Shown: positions 1-5,416 of the stretch, in pieces
Position numbering within the stretch: position 1 is the first letter of the stretch
How the letters are laid out: each line of letters starts with the position of its first letter
From: CANKHA01 sp034668785
Lineage (GTDB): Bacteria; Pseudomonadota; Alphaproteobacteria; Rhizobiales; Xanthobacteraceae
Direction of reading: 5' to 3'
Assembly (NCBI GenBank): GCA_034668785.1
Contig: JAXDOS010000264.1
Span: forward strand, 1 to 6,049
DNA length: 6,049 bases
Notes under the pieces: model-generated
What the model was told of the DNA's origin: nothing
Databases searched by the model: none
The model's input: only the letters and a program-made list of their open reading frames with translations
Made by a program: the position numbers and the translations under genes

Positions 1-196
1 CCGTGAACTGCATCGGGTACCGCTTATAGGAGCGGACAATGTTCAGCAGCACCGCCTGGTTCTGCGCCTGCTCGGCTTCAACATTGTAGGTGAGCGCGCG
101 GCTTCCATACTGATCGACGATCCCACACCCCGCGACAATCCCCGAAAGTACAACAAGCCACAAACCCGCTAACGCAACTCTACTGTGTCGGATCAT
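1..196 (-). CDS. Putative lipoprotein, N-terminal part only (runs off the window start)
   Basis: The first 65 residues are visible, reading leftward from an ATG at 196; the rest lies outside the window. The N-terminus has a basic start (MIRHSR), a hydrophobic core (about residues 7-22) and a lipobox-like VAGC with Cys24. This is the layout of a type II signal peptide, so the mature protein is probably a lipid-anchored envelope protein. After the Cys comes GIVDQYGSRALTYN and then a Glu/Gln-rich segment ending near YPMQFT, which resembles the start of hypothetical lipoproteins I recall from Bradyrhizobium relatives; that resemblance is not tested. A good ribosome site (GGGGAAGG, about 5 bases before the ATG) supports the start. 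The gene is transcribed divergently from the flavin-fold gene at 293. Its function is unknown. Confidence 0.72.
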   Translation of the reverse strand, partial: MIRHSRVALAGLWLVVLSGIVAGCGIVDQYGSRALTYNVEAEQAQNQAVLLNIVRSYKRYPMQFT

Positions 197-210
197 TTAC
201 ACCTTCCCCG

Positions 211-223
211 CTAAGCAACTTAG
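211..223. repeat. Short palindrome CTAAG-CAA-CTTAG in the divergent gap
   Basis: A perfect 5-base inverted repeat with a 3-base spacer lies 14 bases upstream of the lipoprotein start codon, in the 96-base gap between two divergent genes. The position would suit an operator or the leader of the lipoprotein mRNA. Such a short palindrome can occur by chance, and no known regulator site is recognised. The rest of the gap (197-292) shows no convincing promoter hexamers on either strand. Confidence 0.2.
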
Positions 224-292
224 TCGGAATCCAGAAAAGCTGCAATTTCCAAATGGGGAACCCGGCCGCTTGCGGCGGGTTAGCTCGTTGCT

Positions 293-784
293 ATGGCCAT
301 CGAAGATAAAATCGCCCGGGTCTGGGATATTATCGAGAAAGTGGGCGTCGGCATGTTGACGACCCGCTTTGACGGCGGGTTGCGCGCGCGCCCGCTGGAA
401 CCGCGGCCCGATCGCGAAGCGGGTGTTATCTGGTTCGTTACCGACGTGCGTGGGACGAAGGACGACGAGATCGAAGCCTCACCCGACGTGGGCTTCATCG
501 TTATCGATCATCGCGACAAAGCCTATCTGTCGATCACCGGCCGCGCCGAGGTGAGAGAGGATCACGCCAAAGCTGCGGAGATTTGGAAGAAGACCGACGA
601 CATGTGGTGGCCAAGCGGAGCCAGCGATCCCAACGTGCGCGTGCTGCGCCTGGAGCCAAGGACGGCGGAGCTGTGGGACGGGCCGTCGAATTCCGCCGTT
701 GCCGCGTTCGAATTCGCCAAGGCGCGTATCACCGGCGCTAAGCCGGACCTCGGCGAGAACCGCAAGGTGACGGTGGAGCTGTGA
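293..784 (+). CDS. Pyridoxamine 5'-phosphate oxidase-like flavin-fold protein (general stress protein type)
   Basis: This 163-residue soluble protein belongs by pattern to the PNPOx-like split-beta-barrel superfamily, in the branch often annotated as general stress protein. The N-terminal helix (residues 1-18) leads into the strand VGVGMLTTRFDGGLRARP (17-34), then VIWFVTD (45-51), the helix-start region TKDDEIEASPDVGF (55-68) and the strand KAYLSITGRAEV (76-87). The branch-typical WWPSGASDPNVRVLRLEP (105-122) and AELWDGP (125-131) follow. Members usually bind FMN or a related flavin cofactor; true pyridoxine oxidase activity is not implied, and the substrate is unknown. The ATG at 293 is preceded only by a weak GGG-type ribosome site, but the family homology begins right at this start. 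The stop lies 7 bases before the next gene, so the two are probably co-transcribed. Confidence 0.88.
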   Translation: MAIEDKIARVWDIIEKVGVGMLTTRFDGGLRARPLEPRPDREAGVIWFVTDVRGTKDDEIEASPDVGFIVIDHRDKAYLSITGRAEVREDHAKAAEIWKKTDDMWWPSGASDPNVRVLRLEPRTAELWDGPSNSAVAAFEFAKARITGAKPDLGENRKVTVEL

Positions 785-791
785 GGCCGCG

Positions 792-1229
792 ATGCCGAGC
801 GAGCTTTATCTGAAGATTTGGAAAGCGGTTCGCGAACGCCGGCAGGTGTTGTTTACTTACAAGCATCTGCCGCGAACAGTGTGTCCAGTAATATTGGGCT
901 ATGGCCCAGATGGACAGGAACGCGCGTTTGCCTTTCAAATCGGAGGCCGCACCAGCGGCAAAGGAAAGCTACCGCAGTGGCGTTGCTTTCATCTCGAGAA
1001 GGTTAGAGATGCTGAAATCCGGGACGGCGACTGGCTGGAAGGAAGCAGCCACGAACAGGCGCAAAGCTGCATTCCCTTCGTTGACGTTGACGCAAATATT
1101 CCCGAGACGCTGACCAGAAAAGCACCTCTGACCTTAGGCTCTCCCAAGCTAAAGCCGCCTCGAAACGAAAAGAAGCGGCCCTCATTCCACCGGAAGAAAA
1201 GAAAGCTCCCGGAAGGCGATCTCCGCTAA
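792..1229 (+). CDS. Solo WYL-like domain protein with basic C-terminal tail
   Basis: This is a 145-residue protein. Residues 6-95 resemble a WYL (Sm-like beta-barrel) ligand-binding domain: YLKIWKAVRERRQVLFTY (6-23), RTVCPVILGYGPDG (28-41), AFAFQIGG (45-52), LPQWRCFHLEKV (60-71) and the closing DGDW (78-81). WYL domains usually follow a helix-turn-helix in transcription regulators, such as those of defence loci. Here there is no DNA-binding domain before it, so the protein is a stand-alone version. After residue 108 the chain becomes Pro/Lys/Arg-rich (for example KPPRNEKKRPSFHRKKRK, 121-138), probably disordered and possibly nucleic-acid binding; that role is inference. A GAGG ribosome site overlapping the previous stop codon, 5 bases before this ATG, suggests translational coupling with the flavin-fold gene. 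The last 4 bases overlap the convergent gene. Confidence 0.72.
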   Translation: MPSELYLKIWKAVRERRQVLFTYKHLPRTVCPVILGYGPDGQERAFAFQIGGRTSGKGKLPQWRCFHLEKVRDAEIRDGDWLEGSSHEQAQSCIPFVDVDANIPETLTRKAPLTLGSPKLKPPRNEKKRPSFHRKKRKLPEGDLR

Positions 1230-1501
1230 GCGACCGGCCCTTGCGTTCTGCCCGGCTTCATCGTGACCGGCAGCACTAGGCCCCAGGTGAGCAACCAGGA
1301 GCGGAAACGCTTCACCGCTTCCGCCTGCTCCTGATCATTCTCCGCGCGTTCGAGCTTGTGCAGCACTTCGTCGCGGTCATCGACGCCAGGGCGCGTTTCA
1401 TGCTCGCGCAGAAGCGCGATGGCGTCCGCGACAGTGCGGATCATCCGCCCTTCTTGCAGGCGGATCGCCGGATCAAGTTTGCAGTCTTCGGGGCTTTTCA
1501 T
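1226..1501 (-). CDS. Small conserved-looking hypothetical protein, 91 residues
   Basis: I do not recognise a named family with certainty. The protein is charged and soluble with no signal peptide or membrane segment. It has a predicted short strand-helix unit IRLQEGRMIRTVADAIALL (13-31), a charged helix around DEVLHKLERAENDQEQAEAV (44-63) and a final RFRSWLLTWGLVLP (65-78). The RTVxDAIALL pattern is reminiscent of small proteins common in rhizobia, but that is recall only. The ATG at 1501 has only a weak upstream purine run; no GTG or TTG start is seen just upstream in frame, though Met20 could be an internal alternative. The gene begins 57 bases after the argG stop on the same strand, so it may be read through from argG. 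Its stop overlaps the last 4 bases of the convergent WYL-like gene. Confidence 0.65.
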   Translation of the reverse strand: MKSPEDCKLDPAIRLQEGRMIRTVADAIALLREHETRPGVDDRDEVLHKLERAENDQEQAEAVKRFRSWLLTWGLVLPVTMKPGRTQGPVA

Positions 1502-1558
1502 GCCCCGCTTAACGGCAAGCCGCGCGGATAGTTCCGTAACCGTTGGGAAAATCGGGAA

Positions 1559-2812
1559 TCAGTCCGGCAGCTTCAGCTTGCGCTTCCGCTGCCCTAGCGT
1601 CCGCAGCCGCAACGCATTGAGCCGGATGAAGCCCGCGGCGTCGCGGTGGTCATAGGCCACCGCGCCCTCCTCGAAGGTGACGAGGTCATGATCGTAGAGC
1701 GAGTATTTACTCTCACGCCCGACCACGATGGCGTTGCCCTTGTAGAGCTTCAGCTTGACGCGACCGGTGACAAATTCCTGGCTCTTGTCGATTGCCGCTT
1801 GCAGCATCTCGCGTTCCGGCGCGAACCAGAAGCCGTTGTAGATCAGCTCGGCGTATTTCGGCATCAGCTCGTCCTTGAGATGCGCCGCGCCGCGATCGAG
1901 GGTGATCGACTCTATGCCGCGATGGGCTGTGAGCAAAATGGTGCCGCCCGGCGTCTCATACATGCCGCGCGACTTCATGCCGACGAAACGGTTCTCGACG
2001 AGATCGAGCCGGCCGATGCCGTTGGCGCGGCCGAGCGCGTTGAGCTTGGTCAGCAGCGCCGCGGGAGTGAGCTTCTTGCCGTCGATGGCCACCGCATCGC
2101 CCTTCTCGAAATCGACCGTGATGTAAGTCGGCTTGTCCGGCGCTTTTTCCGGATCGACGGTGCGTGAATAGACGTAATCCGGCACTTCCTGCGCGGGATC
2201 TTCCAGAACTTTCCCTTCCGACGACGCGTGCAGCAAGTTCGCATCGACGGAAAACGGCGCTTCGCCGCGCTTATCCTTGGCGATCGGTATCTGATGTTGC
2301 TCGGCGAAGGCGATGAGCTGCTCGCGCGAGCGCATATCCCACTCCCGCCACGGCGCGATCACCTTCACGTCGGGCTTGAGCGCGTAATAGGCCAGCTCGA
2401 AGCGCACTTGGTCGTTGCCCTTGCCGGTGGCGCCATGCGCCACGGCATCGGCGCCGACTTTTTCCGCGATCTCGATCTGCTTCTTGGCGATCAGCGGCCG
2501 CGCAATGGAGGTGCCGAGCAAATACTGCCCCTCGTAAAGTGCGTTGGCCCGGAACATCGGAAACACGTAGTCGCGGACGAATTCCTCGCGCAGGTCTTCG
2601 ATGAAAATGTTTTCCGGCTTGATGCCCAGCAGCAGCGCCTTCTTCCGCGCTGGCTCAAGCTCCTCGCCCTGGCCGAGATCGGCGGTGAAGGTGACGACCT
2701 CGCAGCCATAGGTGGTCTGCAGCCATTTGAGGATGATCGAGGTGTCGAGCCCGCCCGAATAGGCAAGCACCACCTTTTTCACGCCGCTGATATGCGCGTC
2801 GCCCTTAGCCAT
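1559..2812 (-). CDS. argG: Argininosuccinate synthase
   Basis: ArgG is the cytoplasmic enzyme that joins citrulline and aspartate, using ATP, to give argininosuccinate, the penultimate step of arginine synthesis. The 417-residue protein is full length for the common short bacterial type. Visible signatures are the PP-loop ATP-binding motif AYSGGLDTS (17-25), ALYEGQYLLGTSIARP (91-106), the family signature HGATGKGNDQVRFE (126-139), SVDANLLHASSEG (188-200) followed by LEDP (203-206), and KSRGMYETPGG in the C-terminal half. All expected catalytic segments look intact. The ATG at 2812 begins MAKGDAHISGVKKVVLAYSG, the usual short lead before the PP-loop. Its ribosome site is weak (GAG about 10 bases upstream). 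A candidate promoter lies in the 69-base gap behind the PAP2 gene, so argG may be transcribed separately from the genes upstream. Confidence 0.98.
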   Translation of the reverse strand: MAKGDAHISGVKKVVLAYSGGLDTSIILKWLQTTYGCEVVTFTADLGQGEELEPARKKALLLGIKPENIFIEDLREEFVRDYVFPMFRANALYEGQYLLGTSIARPLIAKKQIEIAEKVGADAVAHGATGKGNDQVRFELAYYALKPDVKVIAPWREWDMRSREQLIAFAEQHQIPIAKDKRGEAPFSVDANLLHASSEGKVLEDPAQEVPDYVYSRTVDPEKAPDKPTYITVDFEKGDAVAIDGKKLTPAALLTKLNALGRANGIGRLDLVENRFVGMKSRGMYETPGGTILLTAHRGIESITLDRGAAHLKDELMPKYAELIYNGFWFAPEREMLQAAIDKSQEFVTGRVKLKLYKGNAIVVGRESKYSLYDHDLVTFEEGAVAYDHRDAAGFIRLNALRLRTLGQRKRKLKLPD

Positions 2813-2852
2813 CGGAATGCTCGTTAGGTGGAAAAATCCCCAAAGTGGCGGG

Positions 2853-2880
2853 ACTATAGGCGGACTGGTCTACCGTGCAA
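2853..2880 (-). promoter_or_regulatory. Candidate sigma-70-type promoter for argG
   Basis: Read on the minus strand, TTGCAC (2880-2875) is followed after exactly 16 bases by TATAGT (2858-2853). The -10 element matches TATAAT at five of six positions. The -35 matches TTGACA only in its TTG, which is common in alphaproteobacteria. Transcription would start near 2846, giving a leader of about 35 bases before the argG ATG at 2812. It sits in the only gap between the PAP2 stop and argG. No ARG-box-like operator is obvious. This is a motif reading only. Confidence 0.4.
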
Positions 2881-2881
2881 G

Positions 2882-3694
2882 CTAGCTTCCGCGAGGCGAA
2901 CGCCGCCCCATGTGGCGGTGAAGAAACCCGGCCAGCCTCGCCCTGGCGGCTGTGGCCTTGCGCTGGCCCGCCGCGGCGACGCGCTCGATCCCTCGCTCGA
3001 TTGCCTCGTCCGCAAGCTGTGTCGCCCGCCAGCGGTAGATCAGCCCATGCACCAGCCAGATGATGAGGAACGTAAACACCCCGGAGAATACTACGTCGCT
3101 GAAAAAATGCCCCCCTGCCGCCATTCTCAGGAATGCCATCCCGGTGCCGAAGAGGAGTGCGCCGGCATAAGCCAGCGGCCGCCATGCCGGAGGCGCCAAG
3201 GCGGCCGGTGCGAGCGTCCAGAACGCCGCTGAGACATCGCCGGAGACGAAGGAACAATTCGTCGGGCACTCGCCGCGCGGATCCCACCAGGCAACAAAGC
3301 GTTCGGTGCCGCCGAGCGGCGTGACATCGATTGGGCGCGAGCGTCCCCAGTGATCCTTGAGCACGATATTGGCGACAAGACCCGGCGCCAGCATCAGGGT
3401 CGTGGTCAGGAAGACGATTGCGCGGGCGGAAATAAGCAGCCGCCGCCGCGGCAGGATAAGCTTGAGCACGAGCGCGAAGATGGCTGGCGCCACCACCGCC
3501 GCCACCACCCACATGCCGGCCTCGCGCAGTGCCATCAACGCCGGATGAATGCGCAGCGCGAAGGCATTATTGGCGGCATCGATATTTTCGTAAAACGGCC
3601 GCGAAATCCGCAGATCGAGATCGGGGAAAAACCCGAATATCAGTCCGACCGCCGCCGCCACGCCGAGCGCGACCAAAAGTCCGTTGCGATTCAT
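2882..3694 (-). CDS. PAP2-family membrane phosphatase (lipid phosphatase-like)
   Basis: This 270-residue inner-membrane protein has about six hydrophobic segments and the layout of the PAP2 acid-phosphatase superfamily, which dephosphorylates membrane lipids such as phosphatidate, undecaprenyl-PP or lipid A. Motif 1 (K-x6-RP) is KDHWGRSRP (113-121) and motif 3 (R-x5-H-x3-D) is RMAAGGHFFSD (190-200), carrying the nucleophilic His196 and Asp200. Motif 2, normally PSGH, reads VSGD (150-153): Asp153 takes the place of the His that protonates the leaving group. I recall related alphaproteobacterial proteins with an acidic residue here, so this may be a subfamily trait rather than loss of activity. 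The tail after residue 220 is Arg/Ala-rich and probably cytoplasmic. The ATG at 3694 has no clear ribosome site. The gene lies 59 bases after the membrane-protein gene and 69 bases before argG. The substrate cannot be told from the sequence. Confidence 0.88.
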   Translation of the reverse strand: MNRNGLLVALGVAAAVGLIFGFFPDLDLRISRPFYENIDAANNAFALRIHPALMALREAGMWVVAAVVAPAIFALVLKLILPRRRLLISARAIVFLTTTLMLAPGLVANIVLKDHWGRSRPIDVTPLGGTERFVAWWDPRGECPTNCSFVSGDVSAAFWTLAPAALAPPAWRPLAYAGALLFGTGMAFLRMAAGGHFFSDVVFSGVFTFLIIWLVHGLIYRWRATQLADEAIERGIERVAAAGQRKATAARARLAGFLHRHMGRRSPRGS

Positions 3695-3753
3695 CGGGCG
3701 GGTCTAGCGGAGGACGACATGGTTGGGAAGTGCGGGAACAGCGGGCCGTTCAC

Positions 3754-4218
3754 CTAGCTAGATGAATGTGGCGGCGGCACGGTCGCGCGGCGCCACGCGC
3801 CGGCCTTGCGCCCCGCGATAGCCCAATAGACGAAACCGAAAACCGCGCCCACCGCGGCTGCCAGCTCGGTTTCGCGGGAAAATGGGCCGGCCTGATCAAT
3901 CGATTCTTCCACGCCAAACCCGGTGCCGTAATAACCCAGGAGCATGATGATAATTCCGGCCACGACATAGAATAGAAGCGAGCGCAGGTTGAGGCTTTCG
4001 GCGAGGACAATGACCAGGAACAGCGGCAAGATGCCGGTTGCTCCGGTCAAGCTCGATCCGAACATCGCCAGAACCCAAAAGCCGCCACGCGCCGCTGGAT
4101 CGCCGTGCAGGGCCGGCCATTCCGGGCCGAGCAAAGCGATAGCGATCGCAATGCCTGTGGCCAAGCTCGCGACCATGAAGGCGAAGAAGATCACGAAGAT
4201 GCGGCCAAGAAGTGCCAT
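3754..4218 (-). CDS. Small four-helix membrane protein, intact copy of a tandem pair
   Basis: I do not recognise a named family. This 154-residue protein has four hydrophobic segments, about residues 4-30, 47-72, 80-100 and 118-136, and so is probably an inner-membrane protein. It starts MALLGRIFVIFFAF and ends with YWAIAGRKAGAWRR (131-144) plus a short PPPHSSS tail. The gene immediately upstream on the same strand encodes a paralog with matching ends (MALLGRIVVIFFAF and YWAVAGRQAGAWRQ) and the shared segment LRSLLFYVVAG/IRSVLFYILSAG, so the two arose by tandem duplication. Identical DNA blocks remain at 4177-4191 versus 4647-4661 and at 3791-3804 versus 4238-4251. The ATG at 4218 sits only 3 bases after the TAA of the upstream copy, suggesting one mRNA and coupled translation. 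Function is unknown. Confidence 0.78.
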   Translation of the reverse strand: MALLGRIFVIFFAFMVASLATGIAIAIALLGPEWPALHGDPAARGGFWVLAMFGSSLTGATGILPLFLVIVLAESLNLRSLLFYVVAGIIIMLLGYYGTGFGVEESIDQAGPFSRETELAAAVGAVFGFVYWAIAGRKAGAWRRATVPPPHSSS

Positions 4219-4221
4219 GCG

Positions 4222-4688
4222 TTATATCCGGCCTTGTCGCCACGCGCCGGCTTGGCGTCCCGCTACCGCCCAATAAACCAAACCCGCTACCATGCCTGAT
4301 ATGACAAGTGTCCAGTTGACCGAGAAAGCGCCGATCCGGGGCCCGACTTTGGGCTGAAACATCAGCAGAGAGAGGACAAACCCGAAGCCGGCCGTAGAGA
4401 AAATCGCCACCATCCCGGCCGAGAGAATGTAAAAGAGAACTGAGCGAATCCGGTAGATTTCAGCAATGGCTGCCACGGTCATGCTCGGCAAGAAAGCAAA
4501 AATCGCCAGCAGAACAAACACGCTGCCTCCAGTTTGGAAAAATGCCGCGATCGCCATTGAAAGGCTCGACCACGACGAGCCTGAGTTCACATCGTAACAA
4601 AGATAGAGAGTGTAAACACAACTGAAGCTGCGACAGCAGCTAGTAAGAAGGCGAAGAAGATAACAACAATGCGGCCGAGCAGCGCCAT
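4222..4688 (-). pseudogene. Frameshifted upstream paralog of the small membrane protein
   Basis: Starting at the ATG at 4688, the frame reads MALLGRIVVIFFAFLLAAVA and on to residue 33, where it meets a TGA (4589-4587). The rest of the family sequence continues in a frame shifted by one base, from about 4590 to the TAA at 4222, including IYRIRSVLFYILSAG and the ending YWAVAGRQAGAWRQGRI. Joined, the two parts match the downstream intact copy in length and order: the shared (L/I)RS(L/V)LFY block falls at residues 78-84 there and about 81-87 here. The likely cause is a one-base indel near 4590, or a base-calling error. As an alternative, a GTG at 4590 overlaps the TGA as GTGA, so reinitiation could make two pieces; an in-frame ATG also occurs at 4557. 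The 5' leader (GGCGGATAAAAGTAC before the ATG) resembles that of the intact copy. The broken region has lower GC than its neighbours. Confidence 0.7.
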
Positions 4689-4778
4689 GTACTTTTATCC
4701 GCCGCCGCCCTGAGGGGTGAGCGGCCTTGTAGTGAGGGATCGCGCTATTATTGCGTGATCTCCACCACGCGCAGCACT

Positions 4779-5339
4779 TCACCTGTAGTCAACAAGCGCC
4801 CGGTCTACGACTTCCTTCCGTTCCGAAAACCAAGTCGGAAACGTATAGCGCAATCGATTTCCGCGCGTGGCCTTGACGCCGTGGCGGTGTCTCGGTCCGC
4901 AGCTGAAAGCCACCAGCATTCCCGCCTTTGGCTTGATACTTTCATCGATCTCCGGGAAGTAAATTTCGCCGCCCTCATAATCATCATTGAGATAGCCGAC
5001 GACCGCGAACAGCCGTTGTTCAAAACCGTCATCCTGATCGACGTGAGGAACCATTTCGAGATTGGGCGGCCAGCTCACGAGATTGACGGTTTCGGGATAA
5101 ATCGGATCTGGATAGCCGAAATGCTTAATCAGCAATTCCATTTGTTGATAGACAAGTTCGCGGATGCGGAATTTCGTGCTCCGATGCTGTTCCGAAATGC
5201 CGCCGAAATAAAGCACGCGATTCTTCCAATAGTCGGAAGTGTCTTGGCGTAAGCTCGGACGATTTTCTTCATAGCATCGGATGAGATCGCGGCAGTCTTC
5301 CGGCGTCAGGAAATTTTCGAGGATCAAAAGCTCAGCCAC
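4779..5339 (-). CDS. 2OG-Fe(II) oxygenase, prolyl-4-hydroxylase-like
   Basis: This cytoplasmic-looking protein carries a jelly-roll 2-oxoglutarate/Fe(II) dioxygenase domain of the P4Hc type. Counting from the GTG at 5339 (186 residues), the metal-binding H-x-D is in PHVDQDDG (His99, Asp101). The distal His lies in PRHRHGVKATRG (most likely His153), and the 2OG-binding Arg lies in NRLRY (Arg162 or Arg164), followed by the typical aromatic TFPTWF. Between them, FAVVGYLNDDYEGGEIYFPE is the usual core of this family. The domain fills nearly the whole chain, beginning at LLILENFLTPEDC. It probably hydroxylates a protein or small-molecule substrate that is not known. A GGAAGG ribosome site lies 9 bases before the GTG. 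A TTG at 5348 would add three residues but directly abuts that site, so GTG is preferred. The gene lies 77 bases after rlmN and 90 bases before the broken membrane-protein gene. Confidence 0.88.
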   Translation of the reverse strand: MAELLILENFLTPEDCRDLIRCYEENRPSLRQDTSDYWKNRVLYFGGISEQHRSTKFRIRELVYQQMELLIKHFGYPDPIYPETVNLVSWPPNLEMVPHVDQDDGFEQRLFAVVGYLNDDYEGGEIYFPEIDESIKPKAGMLVAFSCGPRHRHGVKATRGNRLRYTFPTWFSERKEVVDRALVDYR

Positions 5340-5348
5340 GTTGCGCAA

Positions 5349-5354
5349 CCTTCC
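5349..5354 (-). promoter_or_regulatory. Ribosome-binding site GGAAGG that decides the oxygenase start
   Basis: On the minus strand GGAAGG ends at 5349, leaving nine bases before GTG at 5339 and none before the alternative TTG at 5348. The spacing favours GTG. Confidence 0.55.
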
Positions 5355-5416
5355 GCGGAGACGGCGTGGAATGAACGTATCATTCTGCTGAGAGTGGCGG
5401 AAGCCGACTTTAGCGC

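Noticed and set aside
261..279. GC-rich inverted repeat GCCGC-TT-GCGGC before the gene at 293, considered as a terminator or leader hairpin
   Set aside because: The loop is too short, the extended stem has a bulge, no T-run follows, and such repeats are common in this base composition.
1646..2827. Long plus-strand open frames opposite argG (173 and 199 residues)
   Set aside because: They are antisense shadows of a strongly conserved argG in GC-rich DNA, with no recognisable domain or ribosome site.
2805..3512. A 235-residue minus-strand frame overlapping the PAP2 gene
   Set aside because: It is Gly/Arg/Ala-rich low-complexity translation in another frame of the clear PAP2 gene, whose motifs fix the true frame.
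3350..3757. Plus-strand frame of 135 residues opposite the PAP2 N-terminus
   Set aside because: It is a His/Arg/Gln-rich antisense shadow with no domain, covering conserved coding sequence of the other strand.
4589..4600. Programmed ribosomal frameshifting in the broken membrane-protein gene
   Set aside because: No slippery heptamer or strong downstream hairpin is visible at the ATGTGA junction; an indel or reinitiation is simpler.
4222..4782. A continuous minus-strand frame from GTG 4782 that could be read as one 186-residue protein
   Set aside because: Its first ~60 residues (MKCCAWWRSRNNSAI and onward) are Cys/Arg/Ser-rich out-of-frame reading. The family-typical start MALLGRIVVIFFAF lies in the other frame, so a frameshifted gene explains the region better.
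4748..4804. Short coding-like stretch after the oxygenase stop (minus strand, reading ...GEVLRVVEITQ then TAA), possibly a displaced C-terminus
   Set aside because: It is only about 18 codons between stops, and the oxygenase already ends normally after its domain. Without homologs it cannot be told from chance in GC-rich DNA.
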